64,000 nt of DNA from Isoetes taiwanensis (GCA_021234155.1 JAJEKV010000090.1:3663319-3727318), one strand, 5' to 3'. Positions 10,370 through 22,664 are shown, counted from the stretch's first letter. Numbers and translations are program-made. The notes: generated by a model from the letters alone, not told the origin.

Positions 10370-12766
10370 AGGAAATCAGACTTTGCAACTTCTCCAAAAA
10401 GCATCGCTACATTGCAGAAAATCAGCAACGCATGTTTGATCTACTGATGACTGAGCCAAAAGCCTTTTGGCATAGAGTGCTGTATAAGAGGCATCAACCA
10501 CCTGGAAATGTTACCGCAGACCAGCGGAGACAGCGGTTGGAGGAGTTGTATGACCCCCCAGGAGCAATTGCTGACGTGCCAGATCAACTAGGAGAAACAT
10601 TGCAGCTCTAAGAGGCGGACATCCACCAGGGTCTTAGGCATCTTGCTAATGATAAAGCAAAGGACTTGCAGGGACTTTAGGACGAGCTGTTGAAATGGGG
10701 TGGGCCAGCTTTGCTCGGACCTTTGACAGGGATAATCAATCAGGCCATCAGAGAGGGCCTCCCGCGGGAATGGATGGTTAGATGGGTCACCCCTATTCAT
10801 AAGACGGGAAGCAGGGATGACTCCACCAACTACCGTATGATCATGGTGAGCCCGTTACTCGCAAAACTTCTAGCAGGGGTGCTGGAGAAGAAGTTAACGC
10901 AATAGGCGGAGGAAACTGGAGTGCGTGCAGTTGGCCGGGCAGATTTCCGCCCTGCTCACTCCACGAGTGATCATATTTTTACTCTCAGAATCCTTATGGA
11001 AGCTAGCCGCAATGCACGACGTGACCTATATTGCTGTTTCGTGGATTTTAAGACGGCATATGATCTGATCCCTCGGGACTGTTGTTGCAACGCTTCACGG
11101 GAGCTACATGTCCCACAAGATTTCGCGAGAATGCCATCTACCGGTATGGCCGGAATATATGCCGCTTTACTGCGTCGGACCACTTGGGGTGAAACGACAC
11201 CATAGGTGTTAAACAGGGGATGCCCGTTATCTCCAATGCTTTTGGACTCTATATTGACAAGTTGGAGACACGGATGCAAGAACATGGAGGTGGTGGCCCT
11301 TGATTGCTAGAGGCATATCTGATAAAAGCGTTGCTCTATCACGGGCGATCTGGGCTTATTATCCCATACGGCCCGAGTGCGCAAGAACATTTGGATGCTC
11401 TCGGTCAATTACGTGACATAGCGGGAATGGCGATCAACCCGCCGAAAACCAAGTTGTTGCCAATCACATGCATGCGGCATGATATCCCAGACTTCTATTA
11501 CAGAGGACAAATGATGTAAGTTGTAAGGACCTTTAAGTATCTGGGAATCGATTTCTCTGCTAACATGCTATGGGATGATTGTGTAGAAAGAAGGGTCAGC
11601 GCAGGATGGAAAGCCATGTATGCAATGCAGAATAGCTGTCACAGAATAGATCTCTGCGATTGGGCACGCACTTGTTCCGAGCACTCGTGGAACCAGTACT
11701 GCTGTATGGGGTAGAGGTCTAGGGGCCAGCGATTAGCAAGGGTACTTGGGATAAGCTAAAGAGTGTGCAGAAGGCTTTCTTGACATACAACCTAGGCGTC
11801 AAGGACATGGTGCCTTATCCAATTTTGCTGTATGAGACTTAGCCTGTCATGGATATATGAGACTGTCATGGACTTATGAGAAGGAGCCTTAGCCAGCCAT
11901 TGGATATATATGTATATATATTCTACTATGCGCAGGCACCTTGCATATTTCCATAAGGTTGACGAAATGGATGCACAATGTCTTCCTCCCCGGGCTCTGT
12001 TATTGGCACAAGGGCATAGCGTCAAGAAGAGTATGGCAAGAGCATTGTAGGGGATGGTTCGCGCGATGGTCCATAGACTATCAACACATTGTCGATATGT
12101 CGGATATCGTGAGCGCGGGAGTTGCATTTGAATCGCGCTTTGCTACCTCTCGTGGGATCGCCCACTCTTGCAAAGCCCAAAACATAGCACTACCACACAG
12201 TGTATCCGTCGCTTGAACCGGCCCCCACCGATATCTGAAGGCACACATTTCCACCAAGAAACGAAGAGCTATAGCTGCAATAAGGGCGGGGGTCCCACCA
12301 TCTCGGGATTGAGGCAGGGCGGTTGGGAGTGCGGATGGAGGCGCGGGAATCCCCATCATGAGAGATTATGCAGTCTTTGTCACATGCGGATAGTAGAAGA
12401 TGAACACCATGCTCTACGGGGAATGCCCGGCATATGCACACATCCGGCGCGACTCATGCCGATCTCGGGCGCTCACGAGATAGCAATTCACCAACTGGCA
12501 GCCGCCAATGGTGGCACGTCTTGCATCCTACATTACGCAAGTCTCCACCGTCGGGGGAGTCCCCTCACGGCCACGGGGAATTTGGCGCCCAAATAGGGCC
12601 TCTCAACGCCTACTACAAGGGTTTTCCTCCCACCGCGGGGGTTTTTCATCCCATGGTAGAGACACATTGTCTGGGGGTTTTACGTGGTTTTATTTTGTGT
12701 TTGGAAAGTTTCCGCTATATTGTAAAACTGTCTCATAGGTCAGTTGGTCTCCATGGACGTTAAAAT
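10370..12766 (+). mobile_element. LINE of a second lineage (LINE-B), decayed ORF2
   Basis: Plus-strand frames, separated by stops and shifts, spell a non-LTR reverse transcriptase: FWHRVLYKRHQPPGNVTADQ near 10465; WVTPIHKTGSRDDSTNYRMI near 10780; the FVDFKTAYDLIPRD RT motif A near 11040; and GVKQGMPVISNAFGLYIDKL near 11210, a decayed GxPLSP motif. The region expected to hold YADD (about 11330) reads LLYHGRSGLIIP, so the catalytic aspartates are gone. Near 11400 EHLDALGQL...AINPPKTK matches the following RT thumb. The C-terminal knuckle CSLCHMRIVEDEHHAL lies near 12378. The 3' end (GGTCTCCATGGACGTTAAAA) matches the minus-strand LINE at 28.1 kb. The 5' half (ORF1, endonuclease) is absent. Confidence 0.8.
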
Positions 12767-12941
12767 ATACTTCCTTCCTAGGAGGAGTGATTGTCATGCT
12801 TAGTTGATGACTTCCATTTTTTTAAATATGAAAGACTCTTGCCGTATTCTAGTAAGTGCACCTTCATTTTTAGACATAAATGTAGATAAATTTTATTGCA
12901 TTGTTTTATCTAGATCAGACATGCAATAACATAGTTCTTAG

Positions 12942-13007
12942 AATAGAATAGAATAGAATAGAATAGAATAGAATAGAATAGAATAGAATAGAATAGAATA
13001 GAATAGA
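12942..13007. repeat. (GAATA)n microsatellite
   Basis: About 13 uninterrupted GAATA units. The same pentamer forms the tail of the LINE at 28.1 kb and a short run (as ATTCT) at 48789-48812, but here no LINE 3' end abuts it. Confidence 0.95.
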
Positions 13008-16000
13008 AGCGCTAGAGAGAAGCAGAAAAATGGCCAGAGTTCTCGAGCTCATAACTTGAGCTGAATATGTCAGAATCAGATGATCCTAGGCTCTTTGGGA
13101 AGCTCGTGCAGAGAACTTCACATTGGTATATGATTCTGCCCTAATCTATTAAGTGAGGTATTTTTACCATGTATGCATTACTGCAGTTTTGACAGTAAGG
13201 TACTTTTTATAATAACTCTTGATCCTTAAGTCAGTTTTGGATGATTTTTTTTGCTTTGGAAAGCCCTCCTCAAGAGTTTCCCGATGATGTATAGTATAAC
13301 TATGATTGGTTAAGCTTTCTGAGTCCAAATAGTATTTTTATGGTCTGATTCACTAAGGTTTTTAAAAAGTTATGACGGGATCTGCAATTCTGGATTATCG
13401 GATTAATTTCATTTTATATGTTTTGCCTAGATTAATTTGATTGCATTTATACAACTCGTGTTTTATCATGGCAAATTCAAGAAGATCTAGTAGTAAGGCT
13501 CTTCATTCAAAAGAAGATTATGATCAAGCAGAGAAGGTATTGAACGTTTTACAAGATTTTGGACAAAAGATAATTCTTGCCTGCTAAAAAAAATTCCTAG
13601 AACCCAGCCTCAGCCTGGCACTCCGACAGTGGTGAATGTCCTACCCACTAAACTATTTGGTCCCTAGAGATCATTGTTGGACAAGAATGATAGGCCTAAT
13701 ATTGCAAGAATTTTTGGTCCCCAACAGCCAGTGCCAGAGATCAGATTTGGTACATTTACCTTCCAAGACAGGGAAAATCTCCAAAGTGCCTTAGTCCTGC
13801 AAGTTCAAGGTTTACCGCCTACACTTCGTGATCAAGTACAGACTATTCATTCTAAGGGAGGAATGATAGCCACATCTATGATTGTGTCTATTGTGAGATG
13901 GACACAATTATTCTGATTAATACTGCGCCTTGGTCCCGGACTCTAATGGCGGTGCCAGGAACAAGTGATGCTTCATCTTGAACACTAGAGTCCAATTACA
14001 TTAGTAGAAGTATTGTGTTGATCTTGCGGTCTTGCGAGGGCGTTTGGAAGGGAACATGTTGAGGTGAGACTACAGACATCTCCACAAATCCATAGCGGAC
14101 CGTGATCCTGTATAGCTTCTCAGCTTGCTCAACAGTAGTTTAATTTAATAAACCATCTTCTTACCATTACGATCTGCTCCTTCTTAATTTCATGGTATGT
14201 GCATTCTTGTAGTTCACATGCAACATAGCTCTACTTTCAGTCCTCCATTTATATTACATAATTACAAATTAAATTTGCTGGTAGCATCAGCTCTTAAAAT
14301 CCACCTTCTTTGTATTATATTTTCCCAGAATTTATATTGTTTGGTACTTTGCAACAATAACTTTGTAAATACCTATCTAGTTTTTCTCATCTAATAGTGG
14401 TACAAAAACGAGTTGGAATGGAACATCTAAATATGCAGAGTGTTGATGGCTCATGTGTTGATGTTTTTTTTGGTTCATTGGATCAAGGCATATTCTTATA
14501 AATATGCCAGATCTAGGGTCCAGACATATACACCTCATACCCACATATTAAAAAGATTAAAAAAAAGCTCCCCATACAATACATGGCCCTAGACCATTGC
14601 AAGTACACTTGACATAGCCATGCATCTGTGAAGAAACCCAAAGCATAGTGTTCTGCCGGCCAAAGAAGTTTGCACACGTAGCAGAAAACCCAAAGCATAG
14701 CAGTTAGGATACAACTGATTGTGCAACAAGCAACCCTTGACTGCGCTCCTACAATCCAGATCAAATTTCGTAGCTTCCAAAAAACTAACACAAGGACATG
14801 ACTGATGACACCTAACAAGTTTTACACCATAGCCTCCACACTTCCAAATAGACTGGCGGAATCCTGTAAATTATAACTGCAAATACTCAATTGCAATAGC
14901 TGCAAATACTAAGCATGAAATCCACCTGAAAGTGGATTTCGTGCTATTTCAATCTCAAACAATTAAGCAGAAGAACATACTTTTAATCAATTACTCTTTT
15001 CTACAACCCCAACCTGTTGTATGCCATTTACCAATATCTGTTGCGGGGGGCATTTTATGCCGCAGATGTATGCACTGTTGATGCTATCATCCATTCCAAG
15101 GAGATCATTTGATGGTTTGGCGGCATGCTCTAGAGCCCATATGCAGACATATCCTCCACATCGACATTCCATTTGGTATTGCTAACCAAATAAAAAAAAC
15201 TCCCCCTTCTTTTGGCCCATCATTGCCAAAATCATAGAAACCGGTCAATTTCGGCACCTAATTGGGAAAAGGCTAGTGTAAAGTTTGCCCAAAGTTGCAT
15301 TACTATGTTGTAGTCATATTAGGATGGTGCAAGCTTGGGAAAGAATTTGAAAAATGTACGTGTAGAGGGCGAAATTATATCAGAGATAAGTGCTTCGCCA
15401 ATTAAATTGTTGAGCATTAGTGTAAAATGTTGTACACGAGGAGCTTGTTAACGAGCCCTTATGTAATTTTGATAAACTTATAAGCTTGAACGAACATAGA
15501 GAATATTATGTTTGACCAAACATTGACCTACACAGGGCCCACATGTCACCGAATTCTAGTCCAATGGCCCACAATCATGCGCACTTCATTTCCATCCAAT
15601 GTATAAAAAACTTAAACATGCAATTCTCTAGAACATTTCGAATCCAACTTTGTCTGCCTTTGGAGACCCTCGCTTGTTTACTTTGATTTCAATTGAAGCA
15701 TTGATCATTCTAATTGATACAAACTAGCTTGCAAAAGGTGATATTAGCAATTGGCTATAGATAATGAATATTGATGATCATAAAGAAAGTAGTTGGGAAT
15801 TATACTTGTTTTATGTGCGATGCTACTTATGGTTGTGTTGTTTTACGAGTGCCACGTCACAAAATTATCTTTTTTAAGATGTCTATCTTAACTTTGATTT
15901 CACAATTGACATGAAATTAGTAATGGTGATGTATGCACGGAGCCAATGATATAAGCTTTTCTACTACATACACCCATGACGAGAAAAAAAAGCATTCATT

Positions 16001-16435
16001 CATTCATTCATTCTATTATCATAATTGTGTGGTACCTTTTCTATCAGTGAACATTGTTATATATCATGTGGAGCATTGGCAAAACGAGAGGAAAATCAAA
16101 TTGTGAACATTTAGATGGTGCAAATCTTTTTGTACATTTGTATGGCATTCAAGGTCCTCTAGTGCTATTTCTAGAAACTGTATACCACAAAGCAAAATAA
16201 GCCAATTCGATGGATGACCATTAGATGCTTTGGGAGCGGAGGTGTGAGATAGGTAGGAAGTTGATTGCAGCATGGGCCCGGTGAATCCTTGTGATGTAGC
16301 GTTCCAATGAGGAAGGAAAATGATGTGGTTTTACGAAATTAGCAGAATGCAAAAGAAGAATTGAACTTCACTAAAGAGCGAGATGAAATTTAGAGCGACC
16401 AACCCAGTCAAAGAGAGATGTAAATATGTGCATCA
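13008..16435. other. Long spacer with unrecognised coding-like scraps
   Basis: No gene is recognised. An open segment at 13674-13916 (plus strand) encodes PEIRFGTFTFQDRENLQSAL and looks exon-like but matches no family I know. A cysteine-containing minus-strand frame at 14987-15172 is similarly unassigned. A (CATT)n microsatellite lies at 15993-16013. The rest is AT-rich. Confidence 0.4.
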
Positions 16436-16700
16436 TTAACAATAGAATGGAAAATCTATGTGATTAGCAATGACAATTAAGATATCATGGACTGATAAAT
16501 CAACAAGTAGATCAGGAAGTGAAAACCAACAAGGCATTTTACAGGCAGAGACCATAGATAGTAGAAAACCAGAAGTATAATATTGGTATGGAATATAGCC
16601 TGCACCTATAGGATCCACATATCTAGAGACCAACTGCTTTACAACATCTACATTATCAAACATAAGCAAGAAGAAACCTTTGTCCAACTTTTTCAAGGAC
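16436..16700 (-). mobile_element. LINE ORF1-type fragment (DUF4283-like domain)
   Basis: An 86-codon minus-strand frame starts KKLDKGFFLLMFDNVDVVKQ and later reads MPCWFSLPDLLVDLSVHDIL followed by IVIANHIDFP. The spacing of GFFLF, (P)CWxxLPxLPxxLxxxxxLxxIAxxIGxP is that of DUF4283, found at the N terminus of ORF1/gag-like proteins of plant LINEs and related domesticated genes. There is no adjoining ORF2, so this is an isolated fragment. A retroelement origin is inferred from the domain. Confidence 0.55.
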
Positions 16701-16854
16701 TAGCAGGCAGATCGAGGCGAGAGATATGTCAAAGGAGCCAATGCATGAGACATTTGAAGTCTAGAAAACCATTAGTTTAATGACCAATCACAGAATGAGA
16801 TGGCAATTTTTCTACGTATCACAATTTGAAAAATAAAATACATCATTTGGGGGC

Positions 16855-17003
16855 AACTGTGCACAGATCAACTTCCAATTGCTTAGCTTTAGGGACCTCC
16901 AAAATAGAATGAATTTCATCTTTGCTAATGGAGGATAACACCTGAAGAACAGCTTCTACATCAGCGCGTCTTGTGCAATCGGGAAAATTCTTCTTAAGCT
17001 AGT
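16855..17003 (-). other. Exon-like open segment of an unrecognised gene
   Basis: Minus-strand reading gives LKKNFPDCTRRADVEAVLQV and continues LSSISKDEIHSILEVPKAKQ, ending at a TGA after about 49 codons. It is preceded by an acceptor-like TCTCTGACTAG. It directly abuts the tandem duplication at 17017-19562, whose minus strand also carries short coding-like pieces (NDVDAHEAIGRLLKR; WAFKIWQELIKKEGDHV). These may be exons of one decayed gene. The family is unknown to me. Confidence 0.4.
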
Positions 17004-17016
17004 CAGAGAAGGAGAT

Positions 17017-17316
17017 TTGTTAGATTCTTATTTAGAATGCACAAGCAAACTAAATAATAAATGGTATCCTTCCTGCTTTATCAGCTCATGCCAGATTCTG
17101 AAAGCACAGTTGCCAGAGTCCCATCAAAAAATAAACGTAAAAAGATCACATTTCTGTTGTTAGAAAATATCACAACTTTGCTCATGTATCTAAGGCAGTT
17201 ACTAGCATAATTCTTTGAATTTTTTATTAAAGCATAATCATAGCATCACAATAGTGAAACAATCATTCCTTGCTTTGTTAAAAAGGAATGGCCTCACAAT
17301 AGTGAAACAATCATGC

Positions 17317-17353
<37 letters not shown>

Positions 17354-18135
17354 GCCCTTCTTCAGTTTTTAAAGCTGCCTGATAGTCAGTCTATATTTTC
17401 AACCCACGCTTCAGTCTGCAGACGTGCTATGACTCCACAAATTTGGAGCAAACAATGGTATTTCTTGCCGGTGTTTTTCAATCTTAAAGAGTTTATGCCT
17501 TAACTAGATATACCTCTCCACTAGGAAGTTGTTTCAACGTTTTAATAAGCTGCCTATTGCCTCATGTGCATCCACATCATTGCCTCCTCTGCAATGATAA
17601 AAGGTCAGTTGTTTATCATTTCAACGAAATGCTCTAAGCATTTCAACGAAATGCTAGATATCTAAAACTATGTAAATGCATTTTCAAATTCTTTTCTAGT
17701 ACGTAAATGCAATGATAAGGCAATGCTAATTAGAAAGAGGTAGAACACAAAAATGCATCTTTGCCTCTGTTGCTGTAAAATAAACTGACAATCTTTGGAT
17801 TTAGTAGAAACCTAAAGAGATCTAGTTCCTGGGCTTTATTCCTTTAGAATCTACAAAACATATAGATCATCTCAGATCATTAATCCAAATTTTCATAGTG
17901 AGACTTACACAAACAAAGACACTACAAAAATCCGAGGTGAAACACATGCGTACAGAAAACCGAGAGAAAAAAAGGGCAAAATGCCTCATCTTCCAGGCAA
18001 AAAGCCAGATGTGGGATGAAATCACTTTTTTGTGCTACCTTGCGCCTCAAACCTATAAAGAAAAGGCTGATAACGGGTGAAGTATTATATAGGTTTGGAT
18101 GAGACGGTAAATTCCTAAGCAGAAGAGGGAAGATC
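17017..18135. repeat. Tandem segmental duplication, copy 1
   Basis: About 1.12 kb that is repeated immediately downstream with scattered substitutions and small indels; both copies share, for example, CATTCCTTGCTTTGTTA and CAGTCTGCAGA. This copy contains a (CAT)n microsatellite (17317-17350) and lacks the MITE present in copy 2, so it shows the pre-insertion sequence: GGCAAAAAGCCAGATGTGGG. Confidence 0.85.
17317..17350. repeat. (CAT)n microsatellite
   Basis: Eleven consecutive CAT units inside copy 1 of the tandem duplication. Copy 2 has a shorter, interrupted version near 18447-18463. Confidence 0.95.
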
Positions 18136-18141
18136 TACGTG

Positions 18142-19562
18142 TTGTTAGTTTCTTACTTGAAATGCACAAGCAAGCTAAATAACACATGGTCTCCTTCCTT
18201 CTTTATCAGCTCCTGCCAGATTTTGAAAGCCCATTTGTCCCATCGAACAATAAACATAAAAAAAATCATATTTGTGTTGTTAGAAAATATCTCACCTTCG
18301 TTCATCTAAGGCAGTTATTTGCACAATTCTTCGAATTTCTTATTAACACATAATCTTAGCATCACAAGAGCGAAACAATCATTCCTTGCTTTGTTACAAA
18401 GGAATGGCCTCACAATAGTAAAACAGTCATGCCACCACCATCTATCCATATATCATCATCATCCTAGCCCTTCTTCAGTTTCCAAAGCTGCCTGGTAGTC
18501 AGTCTATATTTCTAACCCACCCTTCAGTCTGCAGATGTGCTATGACTCCACAAATTTGGAGCAAACAACGGTATTTCTTGCAGATGCCTCTCAATCTTTC
18601 ATTGATTTTCAATCTTGAGCAAAGAGTTTATGCCTTAACTAGATTATACATCTCCGCTAGGAAGTCACTTCAACGTTTTAGTAACCTGCCTATTGCCTCA
18701 TGTGCATCCACATCATTGTCTCCTCTGCAATGATAAAAGGTCAGTTGTTTATCATTTCTAGAGATGCTCTAATTATTTCAACGAAATGCTAGACATCTTA
18801 AAGACTATGTAAATGCATTTTCAAATTCTTTCCTGGTATGTAAATGCAATGATAAGGCAATGCTAATTAGAAAGAGGCAGAAAACAAAAATGCATTTTTG
18901 CCTCTGTTGGAGTTGATAAAACAGTAAAATAAACTGATAATCTTTGGATTTAGTAGAAACCTAGTTCCTGAGTTGTATTCCTTTAGCATCAAGAAAACAT
19001 ATAGAACAATAACATCATCTCAAATCACCAATCCATATTTTCATAGTGAGACTTACAAAAACAAAGACACTACGAAAATCCCAGGTGAAGCACATGCATA
19101 CAGTGTAAAGAAAAGGAAACTGAGAGAAAAAGTAGCAAAATACTCATCTTCTAGGCAAAAAGCCAGGGCTAGTTTGAATAATCCGCCCCCCTCTCTTTGT
19201 AATATCCTACTGTCTGGAATTGAAGCAATCTGCGGCCCCCTCTGTTGCGATTTAATACAATTAAATTTAGTTTAGATTTGTCTTATCCGGCGATGCGAGA
19301 GGGGGGGCCGGATAGGTTGGGGGTTTTGTGGGGGGATTAGTTCAATGGAGGGGCTGGATAATCGATGGCTGCTTTCGGCCTGATACTACAAATGAGGGGC
19401 CGGGATTATTCAACTGTCCCAAAGCCAGATGTGGGATGAAATCACTTTTTAGTGCTGCCTTGCGCCTCAAACCTAGAAGAAAAGGCTGATAACGGGTTAA
19501 GTATTATATAGGTTTGGATGAGGCGGTAAATTCTTAGATTACTAAGCGGAAGAGGGAAGATC
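18142..19562. repeat. Tandem segmental duplication, copy 2 (MITE-bearing)
   Basis: This is the second copy of the 17017-18135 segment, lengthened by a 254-bp insertion plus 8-bp target duplication. Similarity resumes after 19428 and runs to GGAAGATCC at about 19562, just upstream of the Dof-like pseudogene. Confidence 0.85.
19167..19420. mobile_element. hAT-like MITE with 8-bp target duplication
   Basis: A 254-bp insertion flanked by AAAGCCAG at 19159-19166 and 19421-19428. The ends are imperfect inverted repeats: GGCTAGTTTGAATAATCC at the left and, reading inward from the right, GGGACAGTTGAATAATCC. They share GG and an 11-bp block, and the similarity extends into a C-rich tract. The empty site is preserved at about 18000-18020 in the neighbouring tandem copy. 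Eight-bp duplications are typical of hAT transposons. There is no coding capacity. Confidence 0.8.
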
Positions 19563-19638
19563 CAAATTTGATTAGAGCCAGCCAACGTCCGAAGCGAAAG
19601 AGGAAGTTCAGGAGGAGGAAGGGAGATCCGGAAGAGAA

Positions 19639-20775
19639 ATGGAGAAATCCCAGATCCTAAGAGTAGTTCGCAGCTTCTACAAGAGGTAGGATCTTCAGTT
19701 TCCATGCCCATTCTGTCTCAGTTTCAACACCACCTACGACTACTTAGACAATAAGAAGATCGAGCAGCCCCGGTTCAGGTGCCGTGAGATTAATAAGAGG
19801 AAGAAAAGTGCACAGCAAGAAGGCAACACCCCTCATACTTTCAGCCCCTTGGGCATTGTCATGCATCTCCAAACAACATATGAGCAGTTTCTGATGGCTC
19901 ATCCTAACGCCTTTGGTGGGGCGCTCTCTGCCCTTCATCAGATTCGGAAGGAAATCCTGCAATTGCCTTCTCTCATTCAGGCCCCCATACAAAGCGATGG
20001 ATCGCACCAGCCCCAGAACATGGAATTTGGACTTGGATCATCTCAGCAGCAAACAGAATTTGGATCATCTCAGCAGCAAGCATTTGGCTTGGCAGCACAG
20101 CAGTTTCCTAATATAAATTGTGTCCTTAGTTATTCTCAGGCTGCTGCTAGTAGCTGTTGCACCACAAGAGCAATGACAGAAATAGAGAATGCTCCACACT
20201 TCAAAAAAAGGAAAAGCACAGGTCAACAGTACATGACCATGCCCCAACTTATGGATCAAGAGCTACGAATGTGCACTTATGCGCAAATGAGCAAGAGCAA
20301 CTTAAGTGCACCGAAGGTGCAAATGTGTGGTCAAATTATGGCTCCAGATATAGCCTTGAGGTCATTAGAGGAGCAAGGGCAAGAGCACATGCCCCAAATT
20401 ATGAGGCAAGATCAAGAGCACGGGAAAGGGCAAGAGCACATCCTCCAAATTACGGAGCAAGGGCAAATGCCCCAAGTTAAGCAGCAATAGCAGGAACACA
20501 TGCCCCAAGTTATGGAGCAAGAGCAAGGCATGGGAGAGGCAAAGAAGAACACAGAGATGCATAGAGATGCTGATATAGATGCTGTTTTATTTGATATTGG
20601 AGAAGTAGATGTCATGCCACAAACTGAGGCACAAAAAGACATAGATGCGCATACCTTGTCTCAGCTATTTGATAGCGAAGAATTTGACTGGAAATTCCTC
20701 TTGCCAACTCAAGAACGCATATCTTTCTTCTCTCAAACTGTGGCTCAATTAAACTCTGGTGAGCTAGCTTTTTAA
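19639..20775 (+). pseudogene. Dof-type zinc-finger transcription factor-like gene, broken
   Basis: One frame runs from ATG 19639 to the stop at 20773-20775 with only two interruptions, both TAG (19687-19689 and 20488-20490). Just after the first stop the frame reads CPFCLSFNTTYDYLDN and continues KKIEQPRFRC. This is a Dof finger: C-x2-C-x21-C spacing with the SxNT...QPR core, which in functional proteins binds AAAG DNA sites. The fourth zinc cysteine (C-x2-C) is missing; CREI stands in its place. The rest is glutamine-rich with repeated QEHMPQ-type units, as in activation domains. Both TAG codons sit where CAG (Gln) would fit. The longest piece without stops (19849-20490, 213 codons) lacks the finger. 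Called a pseudogene because the DNA-binding domain lies behind a stop and is incomplete. Dof assignment is moderately confident. Confidence 0.6.
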
Positions 20776-20861
20776 ATATCTAGAAATTTTGTCGGAAAGA
20801 AAGGCCTATCATTCTTTCTTTTGATGTAAGAACAATTCAATTTGAATCACATTGTTCATTT

Positions 20862-21040
20862 TGGTATTACCATGTGTTGCAAACTTTGTTGTAGTGTGTC
20901 ATTCATGTGACATGTAAAAACCATTATTCTTTACACCAAGTAATTTACTCCATAGGGAGTAGCAATGTCGAAATAGTTTCTAGCATTTGGTGTCTAAAAA
21001 TGATATGCTATAAAGATTTCACAAACTAGTTGCGCTTTTT
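20862..21040. repeat. Dispersed repeat R1, copy 1
   Basis: GGTATTACCATGTGTTGCAA through GCTATAAAGATTTCA and AGTTGCGCTTTTT recurs in direct orientation at 25575-25742 with small indels. No coding potential is seen. Confidence 0.8.
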
Positions 21041-21639
21041 CACTACCTATGTAAAGCAGTATATTTTGTTCTTAAAAAGTAAATTTCTAATATTCCTGGG
21101 CTGAGAAGAGCCCACAGCTTGACACGTCTATTAATTTCGGTTTTCCTAAATTCAGAAGAGGAAAATGTTTTGCACTCCCATTCCGGCCTCTGTCCTAGCG
21201 TGGAGCCGCGTCCCTATGCCGCCATAGCCAGGAGCTCCAAGCATCTCCAAGGACGCAGAGCCGGCATATAAGCCGCATCTATTTCATCTATTTGATGCTT
21301 TGTAGGGCTTAGTAAAGGGCTTTCCGGGCTGCTTCCTTCGTTTAGAATCTGTCCCTGCCTCTTGCTTGCTTCCGTTCACTATTTTCATTCTTCCTTCCAA
21401 ATTGGGTTTCTAAATCTTTACATATTTCTCCCTTTCTTGAATCCTTGGAGGTTTTGCTGCATTTTCCACTGCAGCACGAGCATGGGTATGGTGAATAAAA
21501 AGGGATTGAATGGAGTAAGTTCCTGAAGCTGTTAAGCCCGTCTTAGCAACACACATCTTATTGTGGCAGGTGCAGTTTGAAAGCTTTGAGTAAATTCATG
21601 CCACTACCTTCATTTTCAGTTGCAGACAGGCAAAGCGTC

Positions 21640-22664
21640 AAGAAGTTATAGGTCGATTAGAATGAGCACATTGGGATTATAAACGCCCAAGTCGGTTCAG
21701 CCCTATGTTTTGAGAAAATGCAACAAGAAGGAATAAAACCGACTGGTATGTCATGGGGTGCAGCAATGTTGGCCTGTGTTCAGCATGGTGAAAGTATTCT
21801 AGCTTTACAATGCTTTGATAAGATGCAATAGGAAGGCAATATAGCCTAGTGAAACCATTTTCTCAAGTGGTCTGAAGGCATGCACCTGTCTAACAGCAAT
21901 AGAGCAGGGCAGGCTTATTCAGGAGCAGATGGTAAATTGCAGAATCCAATCGGATATTTTGGAGAACACATTGATTGATATGTATGCTAAGTGTGGAAGC
22001 CCTGAGGAGGCAAAACTGGTTCTTAATGAAAAAAAATTGGAATGTAGTATCATGGAATGCAATGATTTGTGGATATGTCCAACAGGGTAAAGGTCTTCTA
22101 GCATTACAATGCTTTGATGGGCATCAAGAAGCAGATACCAAATCAGACTGTACCACCTTTCAAATTCTTCTGAAAGCATGCGCCAGCGTAGGTGCATTAG
22201 GGCAGGGGAGATATATTCATGAAAAAGTCATGCAACAAGGTTTCTTTGTTTCTACAGGAAATGGTCTCATTGATATGTATGTCAAATCTGGAAGCCTAAT
22301 AGAGGCATGTGGAGTATTTGAGAACTTGCTGCATGACCGCGATACGGTGTCTTGGGGTGTTATGATTGCAGGGCATGCTCAACATGGGGAAGCTTTCTTG
22401 GCTTTAGAATGCTTTCAGAAGATGCAGAGAGAAGGCCTAGAACCAAATGAAATGGTCTTTGCTAGCATTCTCATCGCGTGCAGTCATGCAGCTCTAGTGG
22501 AGGAAGGCTGTTGGGTCTTTAATTTTATGAGTGACTACAATGTTTCACCAGATCCTGCACATTATGCTTGTGTAATTGATCTTCTTAGTCGTGCAGGATA
22601 CCTGACCGCTACTTCTGTCAATTATCATTTGAGCTATAGTAATATTTGTCTAACTGAACGATAG
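21640..22664 (+). pseudogene. Pentatricopeptide-repeat (PPR) gene fragment, broken
   Basis: Translated pieces show plant PPR arrays, helical repeats that bind organellar RNA. Examples are LIDMYAKCGSPEEAKLVL and then NVVSWNAMICGYVQQGKGLL, ALQCFDGHQE, DMYVKSGSLIEACGVF, SWGVMIAGHAQHG, ALECFQKMQREGLEPNEMVF and IACSHAALVEEG...HYACVIDLLSRAGYL. The first part is interrupted by TAG at 21829-21831 (within KMQ*EG) and nearby stops. An A8 run at 22029-22036 shifts the frame between the VLNEKK and NWNVVSW segments. The frame then stays open to 22664 but leaves PPR homology after RAGYL, so the E/DYW C terminus is missing. The upstream N-terminal part is not found. Style is that of P-L-S class PPRs that are very numerous in ferns and lycophytes. 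Confidence 0.85.

Noticed and set aside
12942-13007. (GAATA)n as the tail of the plus-strand LINE ending near 12766
   Set aside because: The related LINE tail reads ATTCT in the LINE sense, so this array has the wrong orientation. About 175 bp of unrelated sequence also separates it from the LINE end.
20157-20480. A 107-codon frame overlapping the Dof-like gene in another phase
   Set aside because: Its repetitive arginine/alanine composition is the shadow of the CAG/CAAGAG repeats in the real frame.
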